Positions 48,179 to 61,019 of a DNA stretch of 64,000 nt are shown here, in pieces (the stretch's first letter is position 1; every line of letters begins with the position of its first letter). Location of the stretch: NCBI GenBank assembly GCA_019722365.1, contig JADFUC010000892.1, positions 1 to 64,000 of the forward strand, in the 5' to 3' direction. The position numbers were made by a program, and so were the translations under genes. The notes under the pieces are model-generated. The model was not told the origin of the DNA. It made no database searches and saw only the letters and a program-made list of their open reading frames with translations. This stretch comes from Lithospermum erythrorhizon. Lineage: Eukaryota; Streptophyta; Magnoliopsida; Boraginales; Boraginaceae.

Positions 48179-49534
48179 TGTTAGCCTAGATTTAACACTT
48201 GGGGGGTGAATAGGTTTAAAGTTCTTATATTAAGCTTTGAGTTTTAATGCAGAATCTGCGGAATTAATACACAATGATGATAAGGATTAATGTGTCATCA
48301 CAAGCCAAACTTCGAGAAAGATTAGTCAACAATATTAATAATCAAATTGATTAGCAATAATAAAAAGACTACTTGAAAGTAAAGCGAGGAAGGAGAAAGC
48401 AATACAGGTACAACGAGCTTGGGTTCACTGCTTGCTCGGCAGTGGAAACTTTCGACCTCGAGTTTTGGCAAAGATAAATCGCTGACTTGAAGAAATGTTT
48501 GAATCTGTACCCAACCTTGACTTCTCGGCTGATATCAACAATACAACGCCATTGACTAAGTGGCCGAGGCTATACGTAGGATTTCGACTCTGTCGGCGCA
48601 GATTAGGAACCGAAATACTCTCCGAGGTTCGATATCTTCTGCGACGCAGAATATGACCTTATCTTTACGCGCGAGAGTTCCTTTGTCCTGATAAATGATT
48701 GAGAATTGGAAATATCCTTATGACTAGGAAACTACTCTACAAAGATAATGTTGAATTAAATGTAGGAGTTATGACTTTGCTTTTTGTTTGCAATGAAATG
48801 AATGCTCGAAGAAAATTAGGTCAAAAGATTTGCAAAAGTTATTTGTGTTTTTTAAAGAAGGAGCTTTTAAATAGTGCACAAAATTAAAATTTGAAAAGTT
48901 GCCCGCGTCGTGACACCATGTCGAGACCGGGGGGTCTCGATGAGCCCCGATGGATCGAGCAGCGATTCGAAAGCCAGATTACGTATAAACCACTATCCCG
49001 AGAGGTCGAGGTGCCGATCAGCCGGGACCTGCTCGAGACGAGGGGGTCTCGATGAAGATCTCGTCATTCGAGACGAGGAACCCTCTCGATGGAGTCTCAA
49101 ATAGTTGAAATATCTTTTCTAAACTAAAAGATCGTTTCACGCCAATTCTCGAAAGCGAAATGACAGCGATCGTTGTATGAGACCAACCATGAATGGAATT
49201 ACATACTTGGATTAGAAATTACGGACCATCGATTTTAAAACCTAATTAGATTAATCGCAAAAGTCATTGCTGTAGCGTATTTAAAAAGCGACAATATACT
49301 AGAAGTGTAGAGTTTTCACTTACAACATATAGACAATAAAGAACACGAGCTCCTTGAGAAGGCTTTGCGTTTGATAGACTCATCCATGAGCCTCCGAACA
49401 TCCCGATCAACATTTTAAGCGTTTGAACATTATTAAATTAACCACGAAAGCATGTTCACTTGAAAAGCGGGATTAGTTGATTAAACAATTGTTATCTTCA
49501 AAAATAGGTTTGAATGGAATACGTTATTCATGAA
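48179..49534 (-). repeat. 3' LTR of the SIRE-like element
   Basis: About 1.36 kb. It matches 57162-58445 in long blocks separated by short scrambled patches. It contains three copies of the gtctcgatg word near 48938, 49045 and 49086. The inner border lies next to the polypurine tract. Confidence 0.85.
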
Positions 49535-49535
49535 C

Positions 49536-49546
49536 TCCCCTTTTGA
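49536..49546 (-). promoter_or_regulatory. Polypurine tract
   Basis: On the minus strand, aaaaggggag lies immediately before the LTR; it primes plus-strand DNA synthesis in LTR retrotransposons. Confidence 0.75.
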
Positions 49547-50029
49547 TGATAACAAATTGACTTATATAGGGGAAAATATAAGACAAAAGCGTGGCTCCCC
49601 CTCGGCCTTAAGATTCCCAAGGCTTCGTATGAATATAGAACCGTTACAACCATGGATGAAATAAACAATGAAGCTTCGATATAATAGCGTTGCATAAGAT
49701 AGATAATTAAGCATCAAACAAAATTTATTATAACATTAGCGTCCGTCAAGTTGTAAGAAACACAATAAAAACCATAGCAAACTAACGTTAAGACCTGACA
49801 AAACTAAAGTACTAGAGATTAAAACACAACGAAGCATAAGTCACTACAAAACAAACTCCCCCTTTGGGATCATCACAAAAGGGGCAAAAACAAGGAACAA
49901 CGAGGCATAAATCAAGCGACAACGCAATAATGGAAAAGGTCGAGCCATCAAAGTCCTTTTAAGTTTTATCTTGGGACCCTGGCTACTTTGTCGAAGAATG
50001 ATCAATGCAAATCGCTAAATCATCATCAT

Positions 50030-51350
50030 CAATAAAGAAAATCTTCAAATCGATCCCGGAGAAGAAGTGGTAGGATCTGGAAATAGATGCGGATGTGTAC
50101 TTGTACCAGCAGCGGTAGTATCCTCAACCTCGGCCTCGTCGTCGAATACACTAAATACTTAACTTGTTGGCGCTTGATAGCACCGCAAATTTACTTTGCC
50201 AAAGCAAGAAAGGAATTTCATAATTTCATGACATAATCTTTAAGCTTCTTGTTCTCTTGATGAGAGTTTGGCCTTTTATGGCGGCGATTATCTTACATGG
50301 CTTGTTGCCGCGCCTACAATTTCATAGCCTAGTCTGGTCTTGAAACATCTTACTCCTTTCGTGAGGAGCCTCAAATGCATCATCGTCACACCACCTACTC
50401 CGGCGTATCATCATCCCGTCATCTTCGTCGAAATCATCATCATCAGCTTATCTTCATCATCCGAAAATACCGGATCCTCGAGTCATAAACTTCCACTAAG
50501 CAAATTTCTTCCATCATAGTTTGGATCGCTCACATCCTCGCGATTGGCCAATTTTGCCTCAGCACGAGCGATTATTATGAGCACTTAATTGTACAATTCT
50601 TGAAGTAGTAATTCTATATTATTGCCCCCCGATGCGTACTAGGAAACGCCCTATTTCATCCCCGAGACTCGTTATGTGTGTAATAAGCATCCCGTATGGA
50701 AGAGTGGTCGCCTTAGTATTGCCCGTAGAGTGGCCGTGTGGAAGGCAATAATGATAGGAAGGTTGATCACAATGAAAGCAAAAACTTGTAAGTCAAAAGA
50801 ATTCACAACCCTACTGGATTCTATCCACGAGAACATGGAACGATGAGCTTCCATAGCGACAAGTATTAGCAACGCACTCCCCGTGTACGGATGTAAGCGT
50901 AGCGCGGTATCAAGCTACCCTTTCTTTACGATACCCATTTCTAAATCTCCGACCGTTATTGACATAGCGGTCGCGTCCGCCTCGACTGATCTCGTCCGCC
51001 GAATACGAATCAAAAGCATAGCTAAGCGAAGCCATTCTTGGAAGCGATCAAGTCCTCTGCAAATTCCTCGTTTATATTCAAATGATCTCTATTAAAATCC
51101 AACTTAATATTAAGATTGTTGCTACTAGGAGTGTGAATAATAACATGCTCATAGAAGAAGTAAACCCAATCCGGGAAGATGTCGTAGGACTTACCCAAAA
51201 TTTCCCATTTTTGGAATTTGACGAATCGATGTAGTCCCACCAAATCACTTCAATCATAGTAATATCCATCAAGTATGTTGGGCTTCCCCAATCCTTCCAC
51301 TTTTCCTCTCTTGAAAGCAAAGTTCACATTGGCACTAGATTGTGGATTTG
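50030..51350 (-). pseudogene. Extra 3' ORF region of the SIRE-like element, function unknown
   Basis: In this position, between RNase H and the 3' LTR, SIRE-type elements carry an additional, sometimes called env-like, ORF. Here the minus strand reads in pieces: 51022-51243, 51078-51320 and 50672-50872. Peptide-like words include RHFGV-like GLHRFVKFQKWEILGKS, INEEFAEDLIASKNG and, one frame over near 50660-50690, LPYGMLITHITSLG. I see no convincing fusion-peptide or receptor-binding features. One hydrophobic run (SMLLFTLLVATILILSW) arises in one frame only and may be an artefact. No function is claimed. Confidence 0.5.
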
Positions 51351-51639
51351 AGGAACTTCCGCATGATAAACAACAACTTGGTTAGAGGATTTAGGATTTT
51401 GTGTTACAGCTCTCTTTTTGGTTGGTTTGGGTTTGAGGCCCACATGATGAATGTTTGAATAAAGAATAGTGTTTGGGTTGGTAGAAAGGCAATGTAGTAA
51501 ATTAAAGTGATAAGTGGTGAGATTTTGGTGAGTTGATGAAGGAAAAGCTTGAATGTGGTGGTTATGGAGGATTAGGGTTGATGAATTTTTGGAGGCCCAC
51601 AGTTTGAAATGGAGAAGAAAGCGGTGATAGGGTATTTAT

Positions 51640-51905
51640 AGGGTCGGTTCATGAGACATTCGAGACCACAGAGATGCGATGAGGTCTCGATGAGCGGTCT
51701 GATTGGTTATTTCACATCATCGAGACCCGTTCGAGGGGAATAGATGGGCTATGATCGAGCAGGCGGTTTATTGCCACGAGACACCATCGAGCGAGGGGGT
51801 CGATGGGGTCTCGATGCCAAGTGCGAGATCCCTCAATACGCCATCGAGACCTCGTCGAGGCGGGGGGGGGTCACGATGGGGTCTCGAGTCGCATAAAGCC
51901 CCAAT
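51640..51905. repeat. CATCGAGACC / GGTCTCGATG motif cluster
   Basis: The decamer or close variants recur at about 51680, 51718, 51787, 51806, 51842 and 51878 in both orientations, so the stretch can form several small hairpins. The same motif occurs three times in each LTR. The stretch is far richer in CG than the rest of the element. Confidence 0.75.
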
Positions 51906-52429
51906 CGCGTATATCCTGAAGCCTCCACTTGCAATCTCCCGACAACAATACTCAAACAATAATCACACCGAAACAACCGAAACATCCAATCAAATCAAGC
52001 CCATCCTCAATATCATACAATAAATATCTTCAACCTCGAGACACAACCATAATCCTCAATTCTCATGCGTCGAGAATTCAACTTCATGACCATTCGGACA
52101 ATTTTATCATTTGGCTTATCGTCGATAAGATGCTTTTACAAAATGTAAACACATAGCATGCATCAATTAAAAAGCATAAAAGGCACGAGAATACAAGATT
52201 ACTTCTTAGAAGATCAAAGCATCCCGACTCGCGCCTAATGCGGTTAAAATTGATCCTCGGGTAGTGGTTTGGTGAAGATACGCGAGTTGATCATTTGTCC
52301 CCCTGACTTGAGATCCAATGTTTCCTTTTGCACATGGTCCCCGGATAAAGTGATGGCAGTTTCAGTAGCGGTTCTTGAATGTTGTCTGGGATTCTTGCTT
52401 GATATTGATGGCGACGTGTTGTCACGTAG

Positions 52430-53560
52430 ATGCAGGAACTTGATCATCACTTGATTCGAAATCTTCCCAGTTTGTTTCATCAGCATGACGACACAATTCC
52501 AACCGCCACGTATTAAACCTACGCCGTGGATAATCTGACCTTATTTTGTAACAACGACCATGAGGGTGAGGCGTAATCACGTAGTGACAAGTCCCAGCTA
52601 GTGCTTTTTCTATCAGAGTGTGCAACCCTTGAAGTCAGCGTCCGAGTATCCAGCGGTTCAAAATTCTTGCTCATAGGATAAAGCCCATACTCAAGTGTTC
52701 CTTTCACGTACGAAGGATCCTTTCTTAGCTTTAAGATGAGACTCTTTAGGACAAGCTTGGAAGCGAGCACACAAGCAAGCAGCAAACATAATGCTCGGTC
52801 TAGGCGGTAAGATAAAGAAGACTACCCAATCGTACCTCGTTATTTTGTCGTTAGCCCAGCATGTACCTTGTTCATCTTGTCGAGTTTTTTGTTGGAAGTA
52901 GTTGGAGTTCCGATCACGCTGCATCTTCCGTCCAAATTTCTTTATGAGCTCTTTTGAGAACTTGCTTTGACTAATGAAGATGCCGTCGTCCATTGCTTCA
53001 CTTGGAGTCAGAAAGAAGTTCAATTAAGCCCACATCGTACTCATCTCGAACTCGGCTGTCATTATTTTCATAAATTCCTCAACTTGACAAATTATTAGTA
53101 GAGCAAGAAAATAATAATATCATCAACATAAATTTGAACAACTATAAGATGTTTGCCCTTGGTTTTTAAGGAAGCGTGGAATCGAGCTTTCCACTTCTTG
53201 AAGCCGTTCACAATTAAAACAATGCTTAACCTCTCGTACCAAGCTACAGGTGCTTGTTTTAAACCAAGTAAAGGGGCTTTATACAGTTTAAAAACATGAT
53301 GAGGAGAAAGTTAGGATCTTCAAAACCAGTTGTTTTCTAAAAACTTCCTCATCCGAAACCATTTAGAAAAGCACTTTTGACATCCATTTGGTGTAGTTTG
53401 AAATCCGTGTAGTAGCGAAGGCTAGAACAAAAATACGAATGGATTCCGGCAGCCACGGGCAAGTTTTTCATCAAAACTCCTTGGGCTTGATTGTAACCTT
53501 GAACAACAAAGGCGACTTTATTTACTAAAAGCAAATGCGGTTTAAATCAAGTTTATTTGG
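52430..53560 (-). pseudogene. SIRE-like reverse transcriptase and RNase H
   Basis: On the minus strand, DVKSAFLNG at about 53360-53395 and the catalytic QIYVDDIIIF at 53111-53137 mark the polymerase. MDDGIFISQSK (about 52950-52985) and ARFQACPKESHLKA (about 52735-52775) mark its C-terminal part, and DRKSTS (about 52590-52620 region) the start of RNase H. The catalytic YVDD pair is intact. Frameshifts fall between nearly every pair of motifs, so no continuous enzyme is encoded. Confidence 0.85.
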
Positions 53561-54221
53561 GAAAACCCACTTTGTCCCGATAATGGTTTTTATCGCGAGG
53601 TTTTTCAACTAAATGCCAAACTTTGCATCTTTCAAATTGTTCAAGTTCTTTTTGCATAGATAAAAAATCCAATCGGATCCTCTGGAAACATTTTAATATT
53701 TAGAGGTACTACTTGAGATACATAAGCACTATGAAGACATACATTATTTAAAGAGGATCAGTAGTTACCCCCACTTTGAGATATCGCTAAAATGAGATCC
53801 GAGGATGATTCTTAAGCGATCCTCGTCTCCTAAGAAAGATCTTTCATGTGTTCGCCCATGGAGATAATCATCACATCTTCCGGTTCACAGATGATTATTT
53901 GTTTGCTCCCCATGATGATGCTTCCTCATTTGATACTTGGTTTTGAGGCTCGTCATTGCTGGGAATTACCGTCACATTTCCACCTAATGAATCGTCTTAA
54001 GTCTAATACAACTTTCTCGACAAAGCCGGATTAGATTCATCAAAGTTAACAATGAATAGATTCTTGCGCATTAATCCTTCTTATTATAGATGATATATGC
54101 TTTACTAGTTTAGAATAACCAAGAAAGATTGCCTCGTTAGATTTAGCATCAAATTTTCAATCATCTTTGGTGTTAGAATATAACGTTACATCAAAGACTT
54201 TAAAATAATCATCTGAGGATC

Positions 54222-54860
54222 TTACCTTACCAAAGCTCGTAAGGAGTTTGTTAAGAATAGGTCTAAGAATGCAGGTTGATGGTGTAACGTCGCGGTGTCA
54301 CTTGGCGTGTCCCCAAAAATATTTTGGCAGTATTGCTCATTTAACATGGTACGACTCTTGAATGGTCTATTCTTCGCTCTACAACTCCATTTTGTTGATT
54401 GTTCTTGGTGCGAAAAGTTATGTTGGATCAGCCTCCCCGCAAAACTCCTCGAACTCCTCGTTTCGAACTCACCTCCATGATAAACTAGCATGGCTTTGAT
54501 TTTGAATCCACTTTTCATTCGCCAGGCTTTTACCTTGACTTAGCGGAAACTCTTTAAAAGCATCGCTTTTTATTGGCAGACGATTACCCAAGTAAACCTC
54601 AGTGTCGTCCACAATAACATAAACATATTTCGATCACCCAAACTCTCAACATCCATTTCACCAAACAAATCCATAGCAACAAATCAAGCACATGGTTTGT
54701 GAAACAAATTTATAGGTTTAAACTTGAAGATTTGTGTGCATTTACCAAGTTGACATGCGTCGCAAAGTTTAACCTTTTATATGAGAGATTTGGGAGACGC
54801 TTACATGTGAGTGCTTATGCGATTTAGATAACATTTCAATACTAGCATGACCTGACCGTC
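54222..54860 (-). pseudogene. SIRE-like integrase with GAG-pre-integrase
   Basis: The minus strand reads GHASIEMLSK and ISHIKG near 54780-54860, the pre-integrase linker. It then reads HGGEFETR and NRPFKSRTMLNEQYCQNIFG at 54222-54518, matching the end of the copia integrase core, whose usual strings are DHGGEFEN and ERKNRTLQEMARTML. The string GFKIKAMLVYHGGEFE shows the Asp before HGG is replaced by Tyr, so a catalytic acidic residue is lost in this copy. Confidence 0.8.
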
Positions 54861-56074
54861 CTATGCCACAAACTCACGTCATCATGGACCACATTCATGC
54901 AAATGTTACTAAACTTCAACCCAGTCAAAATTAACACCAATACACATTATTCGATCGATAGCCATCTTGTGACAAATGAAGATGAAGCATTTGAAATAAC
55001 ACATTTATGTTTAAGAAAATTTTACCTCATAATCATTTTCACATAATTGGCTCACACTTAGCAAATTAAACTTTTCTCGCCATCAACAAGTAAAGTATTT
55101 TTTAATTTTAAAACAACGCTTTTCTTTGCAATCACCTTTACACAGGATTACGGCGGTTTAGTTGTTTCTGAAACTTTACATTTCCAATGTGCTTGTTACC
55201 AAGCTTCAAGAAAAGAGTAGAGGCATCTCCGTCGTGTGCCTTGAGCGACCGCTATCCACCATCCAAAATGTTTTCTTTCATGGATGAAGCGGTCCTCCTG
55301 CAAACAGAGTCAATTTCTCGTTGAGGTACCCAATGTGATTTGGGTCCTTGGGGGTTAGTAAAGTAGAATGGATTTTCTCACAATCCATTTCGATTAACAA
55401 GACTTGGGACATAAGGTGCCCGTTCTCGCTAACTTTGAATGGGACATTTTTGAAGACTTGTCCTTTTTCGCAATAAGTGCAGGTGAAGTGCGGTCTTACA
55501 AGAAAAGCGTGATGCCGGATGATGAAGCAACATTAGAATGATAAGAGTTATCATTTGAATAGCCTAACCTTTTGTTGGTTGGACAACGTTGAGCATCAAG
55601 AATTTCATTCAACTTGTTTGTTCTCAAAGAATATAAGTTGAGTGATTTCTTGAGTTCTCGTTTTTCTAACCGACCTTTTTAAGACTTTGTTTAAGCTCAA
55701 TTTTTCAAAGAATGCCATCATTTTTTAAATTGGAGTGGCTTCTAACAAAAGTATTTACGTTTCGAAGAGGTGGTTTGGCTTAAGCGAAGCTTTTATTGGT
55801 TTGAAAGTTCTTTGTTCTTTTGAGCAATTTTTCAAAACTTCTAATAACTCATTATAATTATTGTAACTTGTCAAAATCATTTTCGATTGCTATTAATCAC
55901 TAGTGAGGTCATCATCCGAAAAAGAAATAGAGTTAAGAGGTACCTCCATAGAGTCTTGTGCCATGAAACACACCACATTGGATGTTTCCACTTCGGAGTC
56001 GGATTCGCTTCCGGATTCATCATCCCAAGTGGTCTTGTTGCATGTTTTCTTGGGTTGAGACCTCTTGGCTAGAC

Positions 56075-57090
56075 GAGGACAATCCGTCTTAAGATGTCCG
56101 GGCTTGTTGCATTTAGAAGCATGTTATTTCTTTAGATTTTGCCCTCTTTGTCTTTGCACTTTAGTACTTCCTTTCATAATTGTCATATTTCTTGAAGCCC
56201 CATGACCATGATCATTGTTACTTTTTGAATTTTAAAACTTTTTGAAGTCTAGCTAACATGTCATATCTTAAATCATCCTCATCGCTCTCACTTTTTTCAT
56301 TTACTTTTTGAACTTTAGCGCCCATGAAACCCATTTCTTTTGTCCCTTAATTCGAGCTTTGTTCTTGTGATCAGCACCCTCTTCGGCCTTGAGGATCGAT
56401 GAGCTCTTGATTGGGAAGGAATGCTTGATATCTTTGGCTTCATTTATAACCTGCGCCTTTAGCCAAGCTTCGGGATTCACGGCTTACATGATTCTCCGTT
56501 TAAGCTTCTTCTAGGGAGAATGTCTTCCTAGAGAGTCCAGTTGTTGATGATGGTATTGAACCTTTGATGCATATCTTTTGATGGATTCTCCATGATGCAT
56601 TTCAAAGGTTTGATATTCTCTAGTCAAAATTAGAGCCCTTGGTCTTCAACGGCTAGAACCAACATGGCGGTTTCTACTTGAGTCCACGTATCTCATGACA
56701 TTGCGTCCATGACTTCGGCGTACTCTTCCATACGCGTGGCATTGTGAAGAACATGAATGGCTTTGGAATTCAACTCCAACTTTCTTGAGTTCCTCATCCC
56801 ACTTAACACCATCCTCTTCTTTGTATCTTCAATTGGAACCTCTATCAGTGACACCTAATTCTCTTATATTGGCCTCTTCCGCTTTGGTCGAGTTCCTATG
56901 AGCACCGGCTTGAAAAATTTGGTATTTAAATTGGAATGATGGTCCACTTGATGATCACTCTCCATAATTTGTGGTCGTGCTTTGCATTGATATTTGAATG
57001 CGTTGCACCCGATAGTCATAATTTGATCCATCAAGCAATGGTGGCCTCGCGCTCGACCTACGCTGACACAAAGTTCTGAGCTACCCATTA
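56075..57090 (-). pseudogene. SIRE-like gag with CCHC zinc knuckle
   Basis: On the minus strand MHHGESIKRYASKVQ at about 56555-56600 matches the capsid motif of copia Gag. A knuckle reading KCNKPGHLKTDCPR lies at 56075-56115, with the first Cys displaced by a small indel. An ATG at 57086-57088 is a possible start. Stops and shifts break the frame. Confidence 0.7.
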
Positions 57091-57143
57091 AGATTCTTAC
57101 CCGTGATCTTTTTCTACAAGATTTTAAAGCTTTTACGTAGAAC

Positions 57144-57161
57144 AGGGCTCACATTACCAAT
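57144..57161 (-). promoter_or_regulatory. Primer-binding site, degenerate
   Basis: Next to the 5' LTR the minus strand reads ttggtaatgtgagcccc-like sequence instead of tggtatcagagcc. The outer parts agree, the middle is altered. Confidence 0.55.
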
Positions 57162-58445
57162 TGTTAGCCTAGATTTAACATGGGGGGTGAATAAGGTTTA
57201 AAGTTCTTATATTAACTTTTTGAGTTTTAATCTAAGAATGCGGAATTAATACACAATGATGATAAGGATTAATGTGATAAATCTACAACCCAAACTCGAG
57301 AAGATTAGTCATGATATTAATAATCAAATTGATTAGCAATAATAAAAGACTACTTGAAAGTAAAGAGCAGGAAGGAGAAACAATACGCGATTTTAGCAGG
57401 CTTGGGTTCCCTCTTTGCTTTCGGCCAGTCGGCTTTCGACCTCGGGATTTTGGCAAAAGATCATCGCACTTGAAGAAATGTTTGAATACACACAAACAGC
57501 TTCTCTCGAGCCTATTATCAAACACCTAGCCTCCACTAAGTGACCCAAGCTACCCGCTGGGATTTCGACTCCTGTCGACTAGATTAGGAACCCGAGCTCT
57601 CTCGGGATTTGATATCTTACTTGACCTAGAATAACTTAGTATATATCTTCCCAGCATGAGGATTTCACTGTCCTGATAAATGATTGAGGTGGAAATATCG
57701 CACAACTAGGAAACTCTCTACAAAGATAATGTTGAATTAAATGTAGGAGTTATGACTTTTACTTTTTGTTTGCAATGAAATGAATGCTTTCGAGAAAATT
57801 AGGTCAAAAAGATTTGCAAAGTTATTTGTGTTTTTAAAAGAAGAGGCTTAAATAGTGTAAAAATTAAAGAGTGAAAAGTTGCCCGCATGTTGACCTCGTC
57901 GAGACCAGGGGTCTCGATGAGCCACAGGCTCGGATCGAGGAAACAGCGGTCAAAAAGCTTCCGTTACGTATAAACCCTGCTCGAGGTCGAGTCTCGATCG
58001 CCGGGACGAGGAACCTACCGATGGAGTCTCGATGGTTGAAATATGCTAGCCCAGGCCGTTTCACGCCAATTCAGCTTGAAATGACACCTGATCATTTGTA
58101 TGAGACTTAACCATGAATGGAATTACATGCCGGATTGAAATTACGGACCATCGGTACACAAACACAATTAGATTAAATGCAAAAGTCATTGCTCGCGTAT
58201 TTAAAGCGACAATATACTAGAGTGTAGAGTTTCACTAGCGCTATGAAACTGATAAAACAGCAGCTCGCGAAGAACTGCGTTTGATAGACTCATCCATGAG
58301 CCTCCGAACATCGCGATCGACATTTTAAGCGTTTGAACATTATTAAGAATTAACCACGAAAGCATATTTCGCGAAAGCGGGGATTCATCGATTAAACAAT
58401 TTGTTATCTTCAAAATAGGTTTGAATGGAATACCGTTATTCAACA
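57162..58445 (-). repeat. 5' LTR of the SIRE-like element
   Basis: 1284 bp, TG...CA ends, followed by the TATAT duplication. It keeps the gtctcgatg words near 57908, 57988 and 58026. Confidence 0.9.
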
Positions 58446-58554
58446 TATATTACTCCTCTAAATAAAGTTATTTCTGAACATTTAATGATATCAAATTTCA
58501 ATAATAATGAGTTAATAAATATTAAACATAAAAATAAATTATAACTTGATGTTA

Positions 58555-60190
58555 CGTGACTACATTGGATAATTAACATAAGTAATAGTATTTATGTTAT
58601 TGGATTCCACTTACAATTATAACTCATAATAAAATATTTGAAAGTTGCATATTCATTATTCCGCCCTTTTGAAAGTACACAAAGAATATTGAATAGTTAG
58701 ATTAAATAATTATATTTATGTATTTACTTCATAACTTACATTAAAATGTTTAAGTTACATGATTCTCATTATTCCACCTATATATTCATAGTAACCACGA
58801 GAAATAACATATTATTTGTTACATAAATATTCATTATTTTTATACTAGAAATTATGTAATTTCAACGTCATAACTCGAAATAGCGAGAGAAAGATTACAA
58901 AGGTCAACTTTATTCATTTTCTTAAGTGATTCATATCGTGTTAGCCGTTTTAATTAAGAGGAAAATACGAAAGCTTAAAAAGAACATTATAATTTAACCA
59001 TTTTTTATATCTCGACCATTAATAATTCTTAGGTAATTTTTAAAATACGTTTATATTAACTAAACGATTATTATGATCAAATTATGTACTAATTACATTT
59101 CCCTACGACTCTATTAGAACATAGAAATTGATGAAAGACGATGGGAGATGTCGAGATATTTTTATATTTTCATTAAATATTTAGATGAATAAATGAAAAT
59201 ATTCATTATGGTTTGATGTTTACATTTAATCGCTTTTGTTTTACTAAGATTTAACATTGATGTTGTTATACTTTTAATGATGATAATAAAAATAAAAAAG
59301 TTAGAATATAAATAAATACAAAAAATACATTCTTTTGAATTAATTAAAATGAGATTATAATTTATGTATGTAAGTGATTAATTCATATACATGACTCTGT
59401 GGATAATTAAAATAAATAATTATGGTTATGTTATTTCTTAAATTCTTATTATAAATTTCATAATTAAAATATTTGAAAGTTACCTTATTTCACCGTTATT
59501 CCACCGTTTGAGGATTCACGCAACTTGATATTGAAGAATTTAATAAATAATTATATTTATGTATTTACTTCATAATAACTCACATTAAAATGTTTGGAAA
59601 GTGATATAATTCTCATTAATCCACCTTTTCATAGTTACATAGAAAATAATAAATACCGATTATTTTATACTAGGTATTATGTAATTTCAACATCATACCT
59701 CAAATATCAAAGAAAGATGACAACATCATACATGTTGTTAGCTATTTAGGTAAAACGTCTACGTACAAAAGAAAGGCAAAGATATTATAATATATTACGT
59801 CTATATCTATAATATTTAATAATTCTTATGTAATTTTCAAATACCTTTATATTCTTCAAACCATTGTATAGATCATATTATATTATCGATTATGTTTTTC
59901 TCACGACTTTATTAAAACATAGAAATCAATGAAAGACGACGAAAGAGATGTCAAGACATTTTTAAATTTTCATTAAATATTTAGATAAATAAATGAAAAT
60001 ATTTATTATGGTTTGATGTTTACATTTAATCAATTTTATTTTACTAAGATTTAACAGTTGTTATACTTTTAATGATGGTAATAGATATAAAAAATTTGAA
60101 TACAAATAAATATGAAAAATACATCATTTTGAATTAATTAAAATAAGATTATAATTTATGCATGTAAGTGATCGATTCAAAAATTAAATC
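58555..60190. repeat. Two tandem copies of an 0.8-kb AT-rich unit
   Basis: Copy 1 (about 58560-59390) and copy 2 (about 59395-60190) share many blocks in the same order. Examples are atttatgtatttacttcataa, attatgtaatttcaac, acatagaaat-gatgaaagacga and ttatggtttgatgtttacattt. The offset is close to 800 bp. No coding potential. Confidence 0.8.
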
Positions 60191-60379
60191 AAGATGGTCG
60201 ACTTACGCTAAACATGAAAATTTGCAACAAAAATTGTAAATTTTTTGTAATTTTTTATATACTCAATATTTATAAATCTTAAATATGTTACTAGTATACA
60301 TATATATATGTATATATTTATATTTTATTCATAAACACAACGTTTACAATGATATTAAACAAATGTAAGATAGAATACT

Positions 60380-60960
60380 TAGACCATCTCCAATAAAGGG
60401 GCATCTCAAAATCAATAATTATCTACCACGTCAGATTATTCTTTCACCACATCATTAAATATTTCAATTATCTTTTACACTCCACAATAGAAGGGCATCT
60501 CAAAAACCATTCACTTTTTTTCCTATTCACCATACACATATTAAATTTCTACTAAAATGATTCATATAATTTGATGCCAAATGAAACAAACCTAGTCTCT
60601 ATTTGTAAATCTTGAAAAATAAAAAATATTGACTAAAAAAGAAATTTTTAATTTTGATAAATTATTCACCAAAAATCCATTTATTAAACTTTTATACTCT
60701 CTCTCTCTCTCTCTTCATGTGTCATAATGTGTTATATGACAATCTCTAATAGGAGGGCATCAAAAAATCAATAATCCTCTTCTACATCAAATTATTCTAT
60801 CACCACATCATTACATATCTTCACTATCTTTTACACTTCATAATAGAGAAGCATCTCAAAAACCATTTACTTTTCTCTTTCCTACATACAATTATATGCC
60901 AAAGCCTTTTTATGTTAACAACAATAATGATCCTTCATCTTTTTATCATTTCTCTCTTCC
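60380..60960. repeat. Two copies of a GGGCATCTCAAAAATCA-type repeat
   Basis: Copy 1 starts near 60384 (ccatctccaataaagg) and copy 2 near 60745 (tctctaataggagg). Both continue through caccacatcatta, tcttttacact and agcatctcaaaaaccatt. A third, partial copy lies at about 61775-62160, interrupted by a SINE. A (CT)n run at 60696-60714 separates copies 1 and 2. Confidence 0.75.
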
Positions 60961-61019
60961 CTAATACGTAACCATGGTGGACAATTGATAATAGTAAACA
61001 TGATTTATTATTACTCATA

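Larger units (their letters stand above)
48179..58445 (-). mobile_element. Complete SIRE-like Ty1/copia retrotransposon
   Basis: The element is 10.27 kb, flanked by TATAT duplications at 48174-48178 and 58446-58450, with two LTRs starting tgttagcctagattta and ending ttattcaaca in plus orientation. On the minus strand the order is LTR, PBS, gag, knuckle, GAG-pre-integrase, integrase, reverse transcriptase, RNase H, an extra ORF region, polypurine tract and LTR. Integrase before reverse transcriptase defines copia. The length, long LTRs and the extra region after RNase H fit the SIRE/Maximus lineage. Frames are broken in many places, so it is not expected to move by itself. Confidence 0.9.
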
